Counted from the stretch's first letter, positions 49,901 to 57,932 are shown. The stretch is DNA of 64,000 nt from 21-14-0-10-47-8 sp966211795 (GCA_966211795.1 CBIHNW010000011.1:62001-126000); one strand, 5' to 3'. Made by a program: numbers and translations. Notes: generated by a model from the letters alone, not told the origin.

Positions 49901-50031
49901 GCGCAACGGTGGACCTCGACACCAATGCAACGCTGTCATTGACCGGAGTGGTGCGCGGGACTTTGAATAAGAATGGAAATTCACCGACCGGCACCCTGAC
50001 CGCATCAGGTGGCGGAGTGATCAACAACTAA
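46948..50031 (+). CDS. Giant minor-pilin-like protein with beta-rich C-terminal region
   Basis: 1027 residues. Prepilin-peptidase site: LGFSLIESMMAVLIFSLSG, with Glu5 and a hydrophobic helix. The pilin-type head contains EACPWRMSLTWNPICP..PCKHPQ, the motif shared with the two convergent pilins. After residue ~220 a long Gly/Asn/Thr-rich, beta-strand-rich region (~800 residues) with repeated strand-turn units runs to the C-terminus (WTGLAGGGDLSLKNQ, LYGDLILSDKNAGG, GTRDQKIVGQ). The length and make-up fit a tip subunit carrying an adhesive beta-solenoid. Type IV pili are known to matter for prey entry in Bdellovibrio; a role here is inference. Confidence 0.82.
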   Translation: MSHANKQLGFSLIESMMAVLIFSLSGLAFSSFVTISANTQSKNKTKMSVAQSKGQVLAMIANRATWFRNLKDAGIMTYEDAANIPKDMRKGPPHILNPELACIRDGTLCTESKNGYPLTLTDQNGKLVVDAIDTGKGFTREGAVCSGFDDTKTNEACPWRMSLTWNPICPTAAPCKHPQVNINVTILASQTFLESSNLTTTQVSVLIEQPKIQPAFARKALFLTNSVHYGYPSDLIIDPSPYVVSDSPGKLTFSLPKTVTVRGGKVTQSGQNFIYQPTYDASVVPVPAEKIYGTDWFTYKIKDSYTGIETIATAYIQVMTPYTWTGLAGGGDLSLKNQKNFCGKVVNNACDGKTFPSSFLNANVDANLIFNENCTNCDASIKAKAVVTSLETSPYYAGTITQNADVIAGGYTATGSTWKKSSAFRFTSGIWDGKAGTLSVTNRGELYNCWLCQVPLNTYFRLEGGTFKAPPLVEVAGSLYMPSPTAFQHNNGTFRWMGMVQYGSPNCAGDCYIGSDEVAFFNLIVGAPKANVTDTTTQLGGFNYVLGWGNRTFIQNGFKVMNNLTIANVAGEAELATYQPSATIKLYGDLILSDKNAGGAWSYGLTSTIVMSGTRDQKIVGQPLTEAERRDYNRHNCAPGITVDKEAGKLTMMDMVCFSGDLLLKNAGSFDMQKVNLTNRGFLWYQPVALDLHGQEIDGLYYLSNLRLAPKTDFVVNKMLYFDTQGTIGAIINFDSNMRTIHVRGDAAFGPNADFSGDQCAKASTFLFDGTGDQSVDGSMDMNRGIGNHFNIKKPSGKITFNGEIGVMQDFLIQGGQVAFGPTFGIHNVMTGADFIRTRILLNDPVNQTFSKIVSNRTIEALSPIYVKDLTLNSVGSWIGPHYSNLFGGASYPLYVSGDLSFGNVNVSSTGYNVSTNQVLMAARSGTQQVILNGVGAQKITIIGADLTGAGPTLDLQIQKSTSTPTDRVTIFGNGQIRNMTVASGATVDLDTNATLSLTGVVRGTLNKNGNSPTGTLTASGGGVINN

Positions 50032-50048
50032 GAGCGCTGTTTTTAGCG

Positions 50049-51188
50049 TTACAGGTCCAGGATCGTGTAATTGATGTTGTTATAACCGCTAGGGGTGTAA
50101 GCCCCCGAAGCGGGCTTGAAAACCGCGCGAAACGGAAAGTCGACCTTCTGGGTGAAGTAATGCGGGCATCGATCATCCACGCAAAATCTTAAAAGTCCAT
50201 TGGTCACGTCAAATTTGAAAACGGAATCTTTCGTCAACGTGATCCACGTCGGCTTGGTGGTCACGACCGCAACGCCATTGTAATAAATTTGATAATCATA
50301 AAAGGCACCGGAGCCAAGGCGTCGAAATTCAAACACGTTAGCGCCGGTGGTTTCATCCCGCAAAAAGACCGAAGATTGATTGTTCGGATCGGCAACAAAG
50401 ACCGGATTGATGTCTTCGGAATAAGAAACAATCGCACGGCGACAAGCATCGATGGTGGTGTCGGTCATCGCAAAGTCCGTGGTCGCAACGTTTGTCATCA
50501 GGGTGCTGCGCACGCGATCCGTGGCGGTGACATCGATCGTCACCGGCGTGATGGTGGTGTGAGTGTTCGGAGTCGTAGGTGTTGGGCAGTAGATTCTGGA
50601 TTTGATCACCTGGAAATTTAAATTCACCACGTTCGGCGCCAGCTGACTGGCGCTGCCATTGAAGGTCGTCACTCCGGTAAACTGAATGGGCGGATTCACG
50701 CAAGGAGATGAGCTGCACAGTGCATTCCAGGTGACGACGACTTGGTAAGGGCAGTCCGGATTGCCGCTGCCAACGGTGCCATTGAAGCTGTCACAAGCTT
50801 GTCCTTTGGACGAGAAGCCTTGGGTCGGAGAAGTGAAATCATACGCGGTGACGCCGTTATAGACGTAAGGATCTCCCTTGATATTATAAAGGGCCAAACG
50901 ATCCGTTTGACCAAAGCAATCTCGATCAGCAATCGATGCAGAATTCTGTTTCAGCATGCAGGAAAGTTTTGGATTTTTCGCAACGATTTGCGACCAAGAC
51001 GTATCGTCCAAGAGCAAGCTGACCAGTTGGTTTCGAGCTGAAACATAGCCCAGCGAATCTTCGGTCGCTTTCATGCTCTTTTGCACCATTTCCAGCACCG
51101 TCAGTCCGGAAATCATGGCGACGACCAGAATTCCCATTCCGACCATCACTTCGACCAAGGTGAAACCATTTCTAAATGCACGTCTCAT
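50049..51188 (-). CDS. Minor pilin / pseudopilin (GspJ/PilW-like)
   Basis: 379 residues. Leader MRRAFRNG then FTLVEVMVGMGILVVAMISG, with Glu5: a standard prepilin start. Contains the shared motif PDCPYQVVVTWNALCSSSPCVNPP, preceded by QACDSFNGT. The C-terminal half is beta-rich with a further Cys pair (LLRFCVDDRCPHYF). Its start overlaps the next pilin's stop by four bases, and it converges on the giant pilin with an 18-bp gap. Confidence 0.85.
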   Translation of the reverse strand: MRRAFRNGFTLVEVMVGMGILVVAMISGLTVLEMVQKSMKATEDSLGYVSARNQLVSLLLDDTSWSQIVAKNPKLSCMLKQNSASIADRDCFGQTDRLALYNIKGDPYVYNGVTAYDFTSPTQGFSSKGQACDSFNGTVGSGNPDCPYQVVVTWNALCSSSPCVNPPIQFTGVTTFNGSASQLAPNVVNLNFQVIKSRIYCPTPTTPNTHTTITPVTIDVTATDRVRSTLMTNVATTDFAMTDTTIDACRRAIVSYSEDINPVFVADPNNQSSVFLRDETTGANVFEFRRLGSGAFYDYQIYYNGVAVVTTKPTWITLTKDSVFKFDVTNGLLRFCVDDRCPHYFTQKVDFPFRAVFKPASGAYTPSGYNNINYTILDL

Positions 51189-51772
51189 CGGATCTTCACC
51201 TGAAAAGAAAAATTAGCGACATTGAGATTGAACTTCATGCTCGGGAGATCGGCGATTTTAAGCTGGCCGCGAATGTAAAGATCCGGTGAGCGGCAGGGAC
51301 CTAGACCCACGCATTCCCGTGACCACTTCAGCTCGTACCGAAAGGGGCACGTCAATGAAGGAAAGTTATTGCAAGCCTGTGTCGCCGAATCAATCCCGCT
51401 GGTCGCTTTGGTAGGGTCGATAAACGCGGCACCCGTTTCGTTCAACAAAGTGAAATCTTGTTCGGCGGCGACGGCGCAGTCAAATTCAGGATCATTCAGA
51501 CAGCGATAAAAATCACCATTGGCCGCGAGCTGGGCTGAGGTCATGAAGGCGCGTTGACTGTTGAGCAAGGCTTTCACCGAATTTTCAAAGGCCGATAATT
51601 GCGAAACGTGGACGATCTTTTGGTCTTCCAATTTGCGAAACAGGAAAGCGTTATAATAATAATACGAAATTGAAAAAGCGGTGATGCCGATCGCGATCAC
51701 CATGGGGAAAATCAAACTTCCCTGTTGGTTGCGAGCAACCAGACAGTTTCGATTTTGGCGCCAAAAGGACAA
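51185..51772 (-). CDS. Minor pilin lacking Glu5 (PilX/GspK-like)
   Basis: 195 residues. NQQGSLIFPMVIAIGITAFSI is a prepilin-like leader and helix, but position 5 after the Gly is not Glu, as in PilX/GspK tip pilins. It contains the shared motif LTCPFRYELKWSRECVGLGPCRSPD preceded by TQACNNFPS. First gene of the two-pilin minus-strand unit. By analogy with the GspIJK tip, it would cap the complex. The housekeeping pilus genes are not in the window. Confidence 0.78.
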   Translation of the reverse strand: MSFWRQNRNCLVARNQQGSLIFPMVIAIGITAFSISYYYYNAFLFRKLEDQKIVHVSQLSAFENSVKALLNSQRAFMTSAQLAANGDFYRCLNDPEFDCAVAAEQDFTLLNETGAAFIDPTKATSGIDSATQACNNFPSLTCPFRYELKWSRECVGLGPCRSPDLYIRGQLKIADLPSMKFNLNVANFSFQVKIR

Positions 51773-51917
51773 TTTCCACCCCTTTTATTGATAACCAAAT
51801 TATGGCTCCAAAAAAAAGAGAATCAAAGAAAATTTTTGATCTTTGACCGGGTCCTGTTCGGAATCGGAGAGGCAGGATGAATGAAGCTTGGGACCTTCAG
51901 TCGCAAGCCTCGTCCCA

Positions 51918-52583
51918 TTATTTGGTGCAGGTCCATTGCTGGATCAAGCCCGCCTTAAAGTTATATGAAGCCGACAAGATCCCGTCTTTGCGTGGTTGGC
52001 CGCACTGAATGGTCAATGTTAAATGAGTCTTGTCATCGGCAAGTGCGGTCTGCGCCGTGGTGATGTAATAAGCGCAAGGATTTGGGCAGTTCTTTTCCAG
52101 ACGTTTGCCGTCATCGCCTTTTCCCTTGAGGAGATCTTGCGTATAGTCCTGCAGGTCTTTTGAATCTGAAAAGTCTTGCGCGAATGTTTCGGTCGGACGA
52201 TTTTCACATTCCGAAGTGGACGTGATCTTCTCTGGACTGACGGCCGCGAAAGTTGAAATGACGTTCGTTTGTTTGCAAGACCCACATCGCGAAGCATCCG
52301 CTTTTCGGGGGCCAACCGCACTGGCGGTTTCGCTCAGGATGCTTTGCATGGTGCCGACGGCGCTTAAAAGCTTTCCTTTTTTCTCGACCATGTTCTCGAC
52401 GACCTCGGTTCCACCCGCGGGGCAGCTTTTATCGGTCATGAGCTGAGATTTGAAGTTTTCGCGAAGTGACAGTTGGACTTCTTCCAGACCCTGTTTCATG
52501 AAAGTTTGGGTGTCTGGCGTCGCTTGCGCCATCGCCGCCGTGGAAATCGAAAATAACACGAAAAGTGATGCCACCAAATTCAT
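51918..52583 (-). CDS. Secreted Cys-rich protein, unknown
   Basis: 221 residues. Signal peptide MNLVASLFVLFSISTAAMAQ. Several Cys pairs (SRCGSCKQT, NCPNPCAYY, IQCGQP, WTCTK) suggest disulfides. The AGGAC ribosome-binding site is close to the start. It lies 145 bp upstream of the two minus-strand pilin genes on the same strand and might belong with them, but I recognise no family. Confidence 0.65.
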   Translation of the reverse strand: MNLVASLFVLFSISTAAMAQATPDTQTFMKQGLEEVQLSLRENFKSQLMTDKSCPAGGTEVVENMVEKKGKLLSAVGTMQSILSETASAVGPRKADASRCGSCKQTNVISTFAAVSPEKITSTSECENRPTETFAQDFSDSKDLQDYTQDLLKGKGDDGKRLEKNCPNPCAYYITTAQTALADDKTHLTLTIQCGQPRKDGILSASYNFKAGLIQQWTCTK

Positions 52584-52725
52584 TCAGGTCCTCCAAGAAA
52601 CTGTTCAAGAAACTAGAAAGGACCATTTTTTTCAGATTTTCTCAATAGGCCACAAATGGGCTTTGCCTTTTTTCAAAACGCATTCCGAAAAAGGGCACCG
52701 TATTCAGTCACGAATGCGCCGGATT

Positions 52726-53529
52726 TTAAGCTGAAAAGCGATAAGACGCCATATCGACGCCCATGACGTGATCGACGAAATCCAGCTGTCCAGGATCAAC
52801 TCCGGCTGCTCCGGCGACCACCATCAGCGGCAACAAGTGATCTTCGCGGGGGTGTGCCTGGCGCGCGGCGGGGGCTTTCTCCCATTGCAAAAGATTGTTT
52901 TCACGCTGTTTTGGATCTTTCAGGCGAACCGTCTGCTCGAGCCACGCCCCGAATTGTTTCGAGACCGCATCGGCCGAGGACGAGCCAAACCCGCGCATGT
53001 TGTGATAGGAAAGACCGCTGCCAATGATCAGCACGCCTTCGTCCCGCAACGGTCGCAGCGCTTCGCCAAGACGGATGTGTTCTTGCGGATCGTAATTTGA
53101 TTTCAGGGATAAAGACACCACGGGCACGTCCGCCTGTGGATACATCAACACCAAAGGTACGAAAGTGCCGTGATCCAAACCGTGTCCGGAATCTTCGGCA
53201 TTGCGAATCTTGGCTTGATCTAGCAGCGATCGCACCTGATGCGCCAAAGCTGGCGATCCGGGCGCGGGGTAGCTGATCTGGTAGGTGTGGGCCGGAAATC
53301 CCGAATAATCAAAAATCATCGGCGGATTTTTCGCCGAGGACACGGTGAATTCCTTTTCCTCCCAATGTCCCGAGATGGAAAGAATGGCCTTGGGCTTCTC
53401 GGGCAAAGTTCGGGGAAGGTCCGACAGCCACTGAGCGGTTTTTTGAAAACGCATTTTCATTTCGGGGACGTACGGCCAAGGGCCGCCGCCATGGGAAATA
53501 AATAAAGTGGGTTGTCGGACGCTGTTCAT
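52726..53529 (-). CDS. DODA-type extradiol dioxygenase (YgiD-like)
   Basis: 267 residues. Class III (LigB-type) fold of the 4,5-DOPA dioxygenase/YgiD group: TLFISHGGGPW, SISGHWEEKEFTV, SGHGLDHGTFVPLVLMYP, GSGLSYHNMRGFG and PREDHLLPLMVVAGAA, which carry the metal-binding His residues. It may open catechol-like rings; YgiD is zinc/iron dependent. It lies 29 bp after the YceI-like gene, so both are probably driven from the LysR-divergent promoter. It is not closely like the AmnB-like enzyme at 13 kb. Confidence 0.88.
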   Translation of the reverse strand: MNSVRQPTLFISHGGGPWPYVPEMKMRFQKTAQWLSDLPRTLPEKPKAILSISGHWEEKEFTVSSAKNPPMIFDYSGFPAHTYQISYPAPGSPALAHQVRSLLDQAKIRNAEDSGHGLDHGTFVPLVLMYPQADVPVVSLSLKSNYDPQEHIRLGEALRPLRDEGVLIIGSGLSYHNMRGFGSSSADAVSKQFGAWLEQTVRLKDPKQRENNLLQWEKAPAARQAHPREDHLLPLMVVAGAAGVDPGQLDFVDHVMGVDMASYRFSA

Positions 53530-53558
53530 AAAAATTCCTTTGTCTTCATCAGTCGCGA

Positions 53559-54161
53559 TTACGACTTTGATTTTAAATCCAGATCCAATTCGAAAGTATC
53601 ATTGATCATTTTATCGCCCAAGTTTTCGAAGAATTGTCCTGAACCATACTTGATGCCGTATTTGGTGCGATCAATGGTGACTTTCCCTTTCGCGCTGGCC
53701 TTATCGCCTTTGATGTCAACCACGGCCGGGAAGGTGACGGGATGAGTGACGCCCTTGATGGTCAGGTCGCCGGTGATTTCATGAGTCGCATCCTTCTGAC
53801 CCTTCAACGGTTTGACCGATGTGATCTTGAAAGTCGCGGTCGAGAATTTATTCACGCCGAAAAAGTCGTCGGACTTTAAGTGACCTGTCAGCTTGGCGTT
53901 GTTTTCCGCATCGGTGATGTCTTCATTTTTAATCGAGGTCATGTCGACCTCAAATTGTCCGCCTTTCAGGGCATTCTTGTCGACATCGACCGAGCCTGAT
54001 TTCAAGTTGATCACGCCATGATGTTGGCCGGTCACTTTTTTACCGGTCCATTTGATGGTGCTCTGTGCGGGGTCAATGCTGAGCTCTTTCGCAAATGCGT
54101 GAGACGCTGAAAAAGCGGTCATGATCATCGTTGCGGCCAATAAGGTTTTTGTCTTATTCAT
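53559..54161 (-). CDS. YceI-family periplasmic lipid-binding protein
   Basis: 200 residues from the ATG at 54161; five earlier codons are open. Signal peptide MNKTKTLLAATMIMTAFSASHAFA. YceI lipocalin-like fold: LSIDPAQSTIKWTGKKVTGQHHG, IKNEDITDAENNAKLTGHLKS, FGVNKFSTATFKI and EITGDLTIKGVTHPVTF. Members bind polyprenoid chains. It is likely regulated by the divergent LysR protein. Confidence 0.92.
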   Translation of the reverse strand: MNKTKTLLAATMIMTAFSASHAFAKELSIDPAQSTIKWTGKKVTGQHHGVINLKSGSVDVDKNALKGGQFEVDMTSIKNEDITDAENNAKLTGHLKSDDFFGVNKFSTATFKITSVKPLKGQKDATHEITGDLTIKGVTHPVTFPAVVDIKGDKASAKGKVTIDRTKYGIKYGSGQFFENLGDKMINDTFELDLDLKSKS

Positions 54162-54257
54162 GGTTCTTCCTTTCAATTAAGAAGAGTCATTGGTTGTGTA
54201 TGGATCTACTGTAGAGCAGTTCTCATTTGTGCATAAGACCGTAAAATATAGACATTG

Positions 54258-54275
54258 TGTGCAATATAATGCACA
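54258..54275. promoter_or_regulatory. Inverted repeat overlapping a TATAAT in the lysR/yceI gap
   Basis: TGTGCA-ATATAA-TGCACA (54258-54275) encloses TATAAT (54265-54270), which could be the -10 box of the lysR gene (ATG at 54283). A second half-site-like TTTGTGCATAA begins at 54227. This arrangement fits LysR autoregulation and control of the divergent genes. Confidence 0.55.
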
Positions 54276-54282
54276 ATAGGAT

Positions 54283-55161
54283 ATGGACTTTGATGCAATT
54301 GCCGTCTTTGTTAAGGTCGTGGAATCAGGCAGTTTTTCGGCCGCAGCGAGACTTTTGAAAATGCCTAAGACCACGGTCAGTGCTAAAATCGCCGCCCTTG
54401 AAAAAAGACTGGGTGCGACATTGATTCAAAGGACGACACGAAAACTGAATGTGACGGATGCCGGACAAAACTATTACAAGCATTGTGCTTTGGCCGTCCG
54501 AGAAATTGAGCAGGGCGAGTCGCTGATCCTGGCGGCTCAAGAAAAGCCAACGGGTCTTTTGAAGGTCACCGCACCCCCGGATGTGGGACATGCGTTGTTG
54601 CCGAAAATCATCGAACAATTTCTTGCGGACCATCCTGATATTCAGCTCGAACTTTTGATCACCAATCGCTTCGTGGATCTGGTTGGCGAAGGCGTGGACG
54701 TGGCGATTCGCGCTGGCGAATTGAAGGACTCAACATTGGTGGCGAAAAAATTTTTCGATATTCATTCAGGTCTTTGGGCTTCGGCCGGATACCTGAAGAA
54801 ATTCGGATTGCCCGAGCATCCCAAGGATCTGGCGCGACATCGAATGATCGCGATGGGTTCTTTTAAAAACGAAAGCAACAAGCTGACAGACGGGAAGACC
54901 TCGGTCGCGATCTGGTCGAATGTGAAAATCACGGTCGATGATCCTGAGACCATTCGCGCCTTGATTGCCGCTCACCAAGGAATTGGCTGGCTGCCAAACT
55001 TTTTAGCCGAGGCTCATGGCATCGGTCGGGAGCTGGTGCAGGTTTTACCAGGATGGCGATTCACCAATACATTTTCATTTTCGTTCGTGTATCCGGGCCA
55101 AAAATACGCTTCTCCCAAAGTGCGGGCCTTCATTCAAACCGCCAGCAAAATGGTCAATTGA
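54283..55161 (+). CDS. LysR-family transcriptional regulator
   Basis: 292 residues. N-terminal winged HTH: AIAVFVKVVESGSFSAAARLL, MPKTTVSAKIAALEKRLGATLIQRTTRKL. C-terminal periplasmic-binding-like effector domain with GLLKVTAPPDVGHALLPKI and DVAIRAGEL. This DhaR/CrgA-like LysR subfamily (VIRAGEL type) is often divergent from the gene it controls, here yceI and the YgiD-like dioxygenase. No strong ribosome-binding site; the leader is short. Confidence 0.93.
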   Translation: MDFDAIAVFVKVVESGSFSAAARLLKMPKTTVSAKIAALEKRLGATLIQRTTRKLNVTDAGQNYYKHCALAVREIEQGESLILAAQEKPTGLLKVTAPPDVGHALLPKIIEQFLADHPDIQLELLITNRFVDLVGEGVDVAIRAGELKDSTLVAKKFFDIHSGLWASAGYLKKFGLPEHPKDLARHRMIAMGSFKNESNKLTDGKTSVAIWSNVKITVDDPETIRALIAAHQGIGWLPNFLAEAHGIGRELVQVLPGWRFTNTFSFSFVYPGQKYASPKVRAFIQTASKMVN

Positions 55162-55164
55162 ACA

Positions 55165-56001
55165 TCACTCGGCCGCGACCAGCGCCTTCAGTTCGCAGCG
55201 AACCTTCATGGTAAATCCGACGCCATCTTGGAAAAGGGATTCGCCGGTGAATGCAAGCTTTGCTTGCTCCAGATCACAGTGCCGACCCGCCATCTGGCAT
55301 TGCTGCTCGAGATCGAGCAAGGCTTGCTGGCGCAAGCTGATCGCTTGCGAAGACGTTCCCGCTTCGCAGTCTTGCTTGCCGGCAAAGGTGTTGGCGGTGA
55401 TCTCGATCGACGAGACCGTGGCCGAAAAAGATTTCGGAGAGTTCAATGCCTGGGTCAGTTGCACGCCGACTTGATCTAGAAACAAATGATCCTTTTCGCC
55501 GATGAAATGCCCGGCTTCATGAATCAACATGGCCATCGCCTGCGGAGAGGTGGTCATTTTATTTTCCTGCAGTGAGATCAGGACATACGGATCAGCCGGA
55601 TCTTGATTGAAAAAACAAATGCTGGCCGTGCGCCCCGCGGTATCTTGACAAGGGGCGGTTTGAAAAGCCAAACGCATATTCGAAACATAAAATTTCAATT
55701 GGGCCCAGTGACCGGTCGGCAGTTCAAGGTCTTGCAAAATCCAAGTTCGAACAGTCTCGCTTTCAAATTCAAGCGCCCGGACTTGCTCTCTATTCAGAGC
55801 ATTCAGGCGGTGGCTCAATTCATTCTGACTTTCGGCAAACAAGATTTTCACGACGTCCGTGCCGTTATCGGGCCCACTTTCCGCAGACGCATGCAGCGCC
55901 CAGGCACAAACGAAGATGAATACGGCCATCAAACCGCTTTTCAAGTGTCGACGAAGGAACTCGTGGCGGCTCAGGCTCGTCTTTAATGAGAGTTCAAACA
56001 T
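55165..56001 (-). CDS. Exported protein with HEAGH zinc motif
   Basis: 278 residues. Hydrophobic signal/anchor at 24-41 (GLMAVFIFVCAWALHASA). MLIHEAGHFIGEKDHLFLDQ holds HExxH followed by Gly and then EKDH, like an HExxHxxGxxDH metzincin site without its final His in the expected place. Cys residues at 118, 130, 215, 237, 243 and 270 suggest disulfides. It overlaps the upstream TIGR02147 gene by 19 bp, so the two are one unit. Activity is inference. Confidence 0.7.
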   Translation of the reverse strand: MFELSLKTSLSRHEFLRRHLKSGLMAVFIFVCAWALHASAESGPDNGTDVVKILFAESQNELSHRLNALNREQVRALEFESETVRTWILQDLELPTGHWAQLKFYVSNMRLAFQTAPCQDTAGRTASICFFNQDPADPYVLISLQENKMTTSPQAMAMLIHEAGHFIGEKDHLFLDQVGVQLTQALNSPKSFSATVSSIEITANTFAGKQDCEAGTSSQAISLRQQALLDLEQQCQMAGRHCDLEQAKLAFTGESLFQDGVGFTMKVRCELKALVAAE

Positions 56002-56843
56002 GGGGGATTCTCCTCGTTTTTCTTGCCTGTAAGTTTGAAGAACTGAGTCGAGAGCTGATAAGTTTCGTCGCCAGGATTTTTTTCCATCAGTTTGCTCATG
56101 TCTTCGCGAAATTTGCGGATCAGCTCTTTGGCCTCGGGCAATTTCGAAATATCAATGGTCATCGCGCAGGAATTGAAAAACCGCTCGTTCACGTCTTGCT
56201 GGTCAATGGCCAAAAAACCATTTTGCAACACCTGTTTGTGATGCTCGCGCACGCAATCGCTGGGGCGATCTTTCGGTGTCGTCAGGCGCTCGTTGGTTTT
56301 CACTAATCGGCCCTGATCGTTCTTCAAGAGACCGAGATTGAGCAGGCGATTGATGGCTTCTTGAATCTGGTGCAGCTCGACAGGGAGCGCTAAACGCATT
56401 TGAATCCACAAAGGATCACTTTGAAAATCTGCCAATCGGGTCATCTCTAAAAGCGCCATGTGCAGCCAATCCGCGACCAGGCGAAATTTTTCTGTTTCGA
56501 GAATGGAAAAATCGGGAGCCGGGTGCAGAAGACGCAACTGACCAAGATGAATGTTTTTTTCTTCTTCGCTGCGGGCATTTTGCAAGTGCACCAGCGCACT
56601 CCAGAATTTTTCTTCGTTCGCACTGAGCTTCAAACCCTTTAAGACCTGCGGAATATGATGGGGCCGAATGGCGCGTTGGCCCTTCAGAAAAAAAACCAAC
56701 GACGAATGACCTTTCAAGCCCATCTGCTGCGCCCAGCTTCGAACCGAAAAAAGTGGATTCTGACGACGCTTGGCCTCGAAGGTGTCACGCAGGTAATGCA
56801 GCGGATCTGAATAGTTGTAAACAATCGGGCGCATTTCAAACAT
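55983..56843 (-). CDS. TIGR02147-family protein
   Basis: 286 residues. The TIGR02147 family (found mainly in Bdellovibrio and Fibrobacter) is recognisable: PLHYLRDTFEAKRRQNPLFSV, RSWAQQMGLKGHSSLVFFLKG and a helical middle with LNLGLLKNDQGRLVKTNE, ending in FREDMSKLMEKNPGDETYQLS. The N-terminal part resembles a helix-turn-helix and the middle a winged helix, so a regulatory role is plausible; function is not established. The start (ATG 56843, or 56834) lies within a hairpin. It overlaps the HEAGH gene. Confidence 0.88.
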   Translation of the reverse strand: MFEMRPIVYNYSDPLHYLRDTFEAKRRQNPLFSVRSWAQQMGLKGHSSLVFFLKGQRAIRPHHIPQVLKGLKLSANEEKFWSALVHLQNARSEEEKNIHLGQLRLLHPAPDFSILETEKFRLVADWLHMALLEMTRLADFQSDPLWIQMRLALPVELHQIQEAINRLLNLGLLKNDQGRLVKTNERLTTPKDRPSDCVREHHKQVLQNGFLAIDQQDVNERFFNSCAMTIDISKLPEAKELIRKFREDMSKLMEKNPGDETYQLSTQFFKLTGKKNEENPPCLNSH

Positions 56844-56850
56844 GCGCCCG
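56826..56850 (-). promoter_or_regulatory. Hairpin spanning the start codon of the TIGR02147 gene
   Basis: On the minus strand CGGGCGCAT (56850-56842) pairs with ATGCGCCCG (56834-56826) around a 7-nt loop. Both candidate ATGs lie in the arms or at the loop edge. It may regulate translation or serve as an operator. Confidence 0.5.
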
Positions 56851-56981
56851 TGTTACAATGTCCAGCTGTTCCTCTCAAGTCTTTTCAGCCACGTCTTCAT
56901 TCTGAACCGAGCGACTTGCGAATGCAGTCAGCTCAAAGCACCGTGGTTCCACGATGTTGAAGCGCGACATGGCTCCTCTCG

Positions 56982-57932
56982 TTAAGGACCATTGGAAGCG
57001 GGTGTGATGCGGGGATTCGTTTTCTCGAGAAAATCCATCAGGTACGCGGGATAGTTGATGCTATTCTGCGTAATGTAGGCGCCCGGAATGCGCGCAGTGC
57101 CGCTGCCGGCGGCCCACGCATGACCGATGCCCTTATTGACGATCAAAGACAATTGCGCTTTGCCATTGCTGGACAAGTAAAGCGTGCCGGTTCCTTCTTT
57201 GTTGCTACCCGCAAGTTTCGCGAGATCAAAGGCTTGCTCGGTTTGCAAATGATTGATGTTGCGAAAGGCATCGATGATCACTTTGGTGTGCTGAACGTTG
57301 ACGATCGGATCTTGATCAGCGGTGATCACCGAAACTGTTTGTGACTGAAAAAAGCCAGCGTGGGGCCCCGCTAAGCTTTGGCAGAATTTTGCCATTTGCT
57401 CTCCGTCAATCGGGGGGTGAGCCGTGTCTGATGCTTCCGATGGGACCGCTGGCGACGAATTCAGGCCCGCACCCGCGATCAAATCCGGCCGCAGGCAGGT
57501 CATCAACAAAGCCTCGCCCGCACCCGAGGAAAGACCAGAGACATAAACCCTGCGCGAATCGATTTTCAATTGCGGATCTTTGAGCAAGGACGAGATCAAG
57601 TCGAAAAGAATTTTGTGATTATGGTTTTGATCCGTGTGATTCGAGCCATAGTAATCCCAACAACCAAAGATCACGCCACCGCCCGGAACCTGTGGCGCCA
57701 CGACGACAGCCGAGAACCGATCTGCCGTTTCATCCCAGTTGCCGCGGGCCACGAGATCATCCGCCTTCTGCGCGCAACCATGCAAGGTGATCATCAGGGG
57801 CGAGAGGGCACTGGGATTTTGTTTCAGTGGCAGAAAAATTTTGTAGCTCAGATCTTCGAAGCTGCGACTTTCCCAAGTGCCAGCCCAAGCCTGCGTCGAA
57901 AAAACAAATAGAATGCCGAGTATCCATTTCAT
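56982..57932 (-). CDS. PHB-depolymerase-like secreted esterase
   Basis: 316 residues; ATG at 57932 with GGAGG 5 nt upstream. Signal peptide MKWILGILFVFSTQAWA. Alpha/beta-hydrolase of the LpqC/PHB-depolymerase type: LMITLHGCAQKADDLV, nucleophile Ser in VSGLSSGAGEAL, Asp in VITADQDPIVN and His in NKGIGHAWAAGSG. Known members cleave polyhydroxybutyrate or feruloyl esters. For a predator it could digest prey storage polymer; that is inference. Confidence 0.88.
   Translation of the reverse strand: MKWILGILFVFSTQAWAGTWESRSFEDLSYKIFLPLKQNPSALSPLMITLHGCAQKADDLVARGNWDETADRFSAVVVAPQVPGGGVIFGCWDYYGSNHTDQNHNHKILFDLISSLLKDPQLKIDSRRVYVSGLSSGAGEALLMTCLRPDLIAGAGLNSSPAVPSEASDTAHPPIDGEQMAKFCQSLAGPHAGFFQSQTVSVITADQDPIVNVQHTKVIIDAFRNINHLQTEQAFDLAKLAGSNKEGTGTLYLSSNGKAQLSLIVNKGIGHAWAAGSGTARIPGAYITQNSINYPAYLMDFLEKTNPRITPASNGP

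Noticed and set aside
52726..53529. A third subunit for the aminophenol dioxygenase at 13-15 kb
   Set aside because: It belongs to the YgiD/DODA group, is 37 kb away, and sits under a LysR regulator with yceI.
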